From Candidatus Omnitrophota bacterium (GTDB taxonomy: Bacteria > Omnitrophota > Gorgyraeia > Gorgyraeales > Gorgyraeaceae), in contig JAUSEX010000008.1 in assembly GCA_030649895.1 (NCBI GenBank), positions 1-33,120 on the forward strand: a stretch of 33,120 nt of DNA, written 5' to 3'. The notes below the pieces were generated by a model that was not told the DNA's origin, searched no databases, and saw only the letters and a list, made by a program, of their open reading frames with translations. This document shows positions 31,247 to 33,120 of this stretch, piece after piece. How positions within the stretch are numbered: position 1 is the first letter of the stretch; each line of letters starts with the position of its first letter. The position numbers were made by a program, and so were the translations under genes.

Positions 31247-31917
31247 TATTTCAGCCTCTTCACTATAGCGTCGTGCGTATCCTTCGAAAACAGGATCTTT
31301 GAATTTGACAATACATCGTATGTATTAAAATCGATTGAACGCCTGATCGTCATATTCTTTACATTTCTGCAGCTTTTCATAATGTTCTCGTTCGTATCCG
31401 CGCATAAAAACAGCACCCTGTTCTCGTATATCTTCAAAGACAAGAGAAGCTTCGCGATCTCTTTTGTTTTGGGCTGTTTTAATTCAGGGTTTTTTTCAAT
31501 AATCAATATCTCGTTATCTTTTAATTTTGCGCTCAAGCTTGATATAAGCGCTATTCTTTTTGTCTTCTTTGGCATATCGTATCCAAAATCTCTCGGGAGA
31601 GGGCCAAACGTCGTGCCTCCATGCCTCCACAGAGGAGATCTCGTAGAGCCAGATCTTGCGCGGCCTGTGCCTTTCTGTCTCCAGGGTTTTTTACCTCCGC
31701 CTCTCACAAGCCCTTTTGTCTTCGTAGAAGCATTACCCTGTCTGGCATTAGCCCTGTACATCTGTATTATTTCATGAAGCAGCGGCTTATTAATTTTCGC
31801 GCTAAATACGTCAGGATCAAGTTTAAATTTATCAACCTTTTTTCCTGAAAGGCTGTAAACATCCACTACGGGAATTTCTTTATTTTCAATTTTAGCGACT
31901 TTTCTAGCTCTCGGCAT
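31246..31917 (-). CDS. rplD: 50S ribosomal protein L4
   Basis: Tunnel protein that also controls the S10 operon in enterobacteria. I take the ATG at 31917 (MPRARKVAKI), giving 223 residues, because GGA lies 7 bases upstream; an in-frame GTG at 31929 would add four residues. The extended tunnel loop GRARSGSTRSPLWRHGGTTF and the KGLVRGGGKKPWRQKGTG motif identify the family. Confidence 0.96.
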   Translation of the reverse strand: MPRARKVAKIENKEIPVVDVYSLSGKKVDKFKLDPDVFSAKINKPLLHEIIQMYRANARQGNASTKTKGLVRGGGKKPWRQKGTGRARSGSTRSPLWRHGGTTFGPLPRDFGYDMPKKTKRIALISSLSAKLKDNEILIIEKNPELKQPKTKEIAKLLLSLKIYENRVLFLCADTNENIMKSCRNVKNMTIRRSIDFNTYDVLSNSKILFSKDTHDAIVKRLK

Positions 31918-31933
31918 ATATATTTCCACATTT

Positions 31934-31958
31934 ATCCCGATCGGTGAACGGGACAGGT
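31934..31958. repeat. Half copy of the family C palindrome
   Basis: The 25 bases match the right arm of the palindrome at 32634-32658 with two mismatches (GGT in place of GAC within the arm). It lies between rplC and rplD, overlapping no coding sequence if rplD starts at 31917. Confidence 0.65.
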
Positions 31959-31964
31959 CTACTA

Positions 31965-32588
31965 CTATTTCTTTTTAGCTGTCTTTATTTCCAGGTATCC
32001 GTTGCGGCAACCCGGCACAGAACCTTTTATAAGCAATAAATTCTTTTCCTTTAAAATTTTTACTATCTCCAGACTCTGTATGGTCTTTCTTACATTCCCC
32101 ATATGGCCTGGAAATCTTTTTCCTCTGGGAACGTTCTTACGGCACCCTCTTCCACCTGCCGTAGAACCTATGCCTCCCGGAGCTCGATGAAACATGGAAC
32201 CGTGGCCTCCAGGGCCTCCTTTAAAATGATGACGTTTTACAACGCCCTGAAAACCCCTGCCTATAGAAGTGCCGGCTATATCTACGAAATCTTTTTCTTT
32301 AAAAATATCTACTGTCAGCTGCTGCCCTACAGTTACCTTATCCTTTGCGTCAAAAAGTATCTCTCTTACAAATACATTGGGTTTCTGATTTATTTTTTTA
32401 TAAAAGCCTAATTGGGGCTTCGCGGTATTTTTTTCTTTCTTCTCTCCATACCCAAGCCTAACCTTCTTTTCAGAGACATCCAGCACTGTGCACGGTCCGG
32501 CCTCTATTACAGTAACCGGAATATACGCGCCCTGGTCGCTAAAAATCTGGGTCATCCCTATTTTTTTACCTAACAATCCTACTTTCAT
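31965..32588 (-). CDS. rplC: 50S ribosomal protein L3
   Basis: Early-assembly 23S rRNA-binding protein whose loop reaches the peptidyl-transferase centre. The 207 residues show VGLLGKKIGMTQIFSDQGAY, the loop region GRGFQGVVKRHHFKGGPGGH and KRFPGHMGNVRKTIQSLEI. The upstream gap to rpsJ is filled by the family C palindrome. Confidence 0.98.
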   Translation of the reverse strand: MKVGLLGKKIGMTQIFSDQGAYIPVTVIEAGPCTVLDVSEKKVRLGYGEKKEKNTAKPQLGFYKKINQKPNVFVREILFDAKDKVTVGQQLTVDIFKEKDFVDIAGTSIGRGFQGVVKRHHFKGGPGGHGSMFHRAPGGIGSTAGGRGCRKNVPRGKRFPGHMGNVRKTIQSLEIVKILKEKNLLLIKGSVPGCRNGYLEIKTAKKK

Positions 32589-32600
32589 ATCTTCTTTCTT

Positions 32601-32660
32601 TTACCTGTCCCGTTCGTCGATCGGGATACTACCATCCCGATCGACGAACGGGACAGGTAA
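32601..32660. repeat. Perfect 27-bp inverted repeat (family C)
   Basis: Arms 32601-32627 and 32634-32660 are exact inverted copies containing CCTGTCCCGTTCGTCGATCGG, read in either direction, with a 6-base loop (ACTACC). The structure would form a very stable hairpin in the S10-operon mRNA between rpsJ and rplC. A half copy lies at 31934-31958. Lack of a U-tract argues against a simple terminator. Confidence 0.85.
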
Positions 32661-32666
32661 TTGCAA

Positions 32667-32972
32667 TTATTTTATCTCCACGTCAACGCCTGCAGGCAAA
32701 TCCAGTTTTTTCAACGCGTCTATTGTCTTTGCCGTGGGGCTTATGATATCTATCAGTCTTTTATGCGTCTTCATCTGAAATTGTTCCCTGGATTTTTTAT
32801 CTACATGAGGAGATCTTAGTACTGTAAAAATCTCTCTCTTTGTAGGTAGCGGTATAGGGCCTGAAACCATTGCGCCTGTCCTTTTTGCCGTATCCACTAT
32901 TTCCAGAGCAGACTGATCTATGAGCTTGTGATCATATCCCTGCAATTTTATGCGAATCCTTTGTTCTGACAT
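32667..32972 (-). CDS. rpsJ: 30S ribosomal protein S10 (NusE)
   Basis: Small-subunit head protein that also acts as NusE in transcription antitermination. The 101-residue sequence has [18 protein letters not shown], the signature [20 protein letters not shown] and [19 protein letters not shown]. It starts 1 base after tuf. Confidence 0.98.
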   Translation of the reverse strand: MSEQRIRIKLQGYDHKLIDQSALEIVDTAKRTGAMVSGPIPLPTKREIFTVLRSPHVDKKSREQFQMKTHKRLIDIISPTAKTIDALKKLDLPAGVDVEIK

Positions 32973-32973
32973 T

Positions 32974-33120
32974 TTATTGTATTATCTCCGATACAACCCC
33001 TGCTCCTACTGTATGGCCGCCTTCGCGTATTGCAAAGCGAAGCTCTTTTTCCATAGCTATGGGGATTATAAGTTCTCCTTCCAGGTCTATGTTGTCTCCC
33101 GGCATAACCATTTCAACGCC
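32974..33120 (-). CDS. tuf: Elongation factor Tu, C-terminal end (partial)
   Basis: The last 48 residues of EF-Tu domain 3: [18 protein letters not shown], then [17 protein letters not shown] and [11 protein letters not shown] before TAA. EF-Tu delivers aminoacyl-tRNA to the ribosome. The rest of the gene lies beyond the right edge. It is 1 base upstream of rpsJ, the classical str/S10 junction. Confidence 0.97.
   Translation of the reverse strand, partial: GVEMVMPGDNIDLEGELIIPIAMEKELRFAIREGGHTVGAGVVSEIIQ

Noticed and set aside
32601-32660. Intrinsic terminator after rpsJ
   Set aside because: The hairpin is strong but no U-tract follows on the minus strand, and termination here would cut off the S10 operon.

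Overview
The window is AT-rich bacterial DNA. Every gene I can support lies on the minus strand, reading from position 33120 down to 1. S4 has four cysteines, S14 is the short zinc-binding type, adenylate kinase has a cysteine zinc lid, and PilT is present. These point to a free-living diderm-type bacterium. The gap-filling palindromes and a giant multidomain open frame make me suspect a candidate phylum such as Omnitrophota; that placement is inference and needs a marker-gene tree.

Region 1 (33120 to 17177) is a merged tuf/S10/spc/alpha ribosomal array: tuf (3' end only), rpsJ, rplC, rplD, rplW, rplB, rpsS, rplV, rpsC, rplP, rpmC, rpsQ, rplN, rplX, rplE, rpsN (zinc type), rpsH, rplF, rplR, rpsE, rplO, secY, adk, map, infA, rpmJ, rpsM, rpsK, rpsD, rpoA, rplQ. 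Most genes overlap or lie within 30 bases of each other. rpmD (L30) is absent. The larger gaps are filled by palindromes.

Region 2 (17150 to 10897) continues on the same strand with a metabolic set: a class I aminotransferase, a LeuC-type and a LeuD-type hydro-lyase subunit with pilT between them, isocitrate dehydrogenase and malate dehydrogenase. Together these could form a short TCA arm supplying 2-oxoglutarate and amino donors, with the LeuC/LeuD pair possibly acting as a two-subunit aconitase. Malate dehydrogenase carries an in-frame palindromic insertion.

Region 3 (10804 to 1) is one uninterrupted open frame of at least 3601 codons that runs off the left edge. In order it encodes a signal-peptide-like N-terminus, seven 39-residue helical repeats, six AAA+ modules (three with intact Walker A motifs alternating with three degenerate ones), an HEXXH metallopeptidase-like motif, a Glu-rich linker, a VWA domain with an intact MIDAS motif, and then a second copy of the N-terminal repeat block. 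Six tandem AAA+ modules, an acidic linker and a MIDAS domain is the layout of eukaryotic midasin (Rea1/MDN1), which makes this the most remarkable item here. It has its own sigma70-like promoter.

No tRNA, rRNA, CRISPR array or transposase gene was seen. No stretch of 300 bases lacks a gene.
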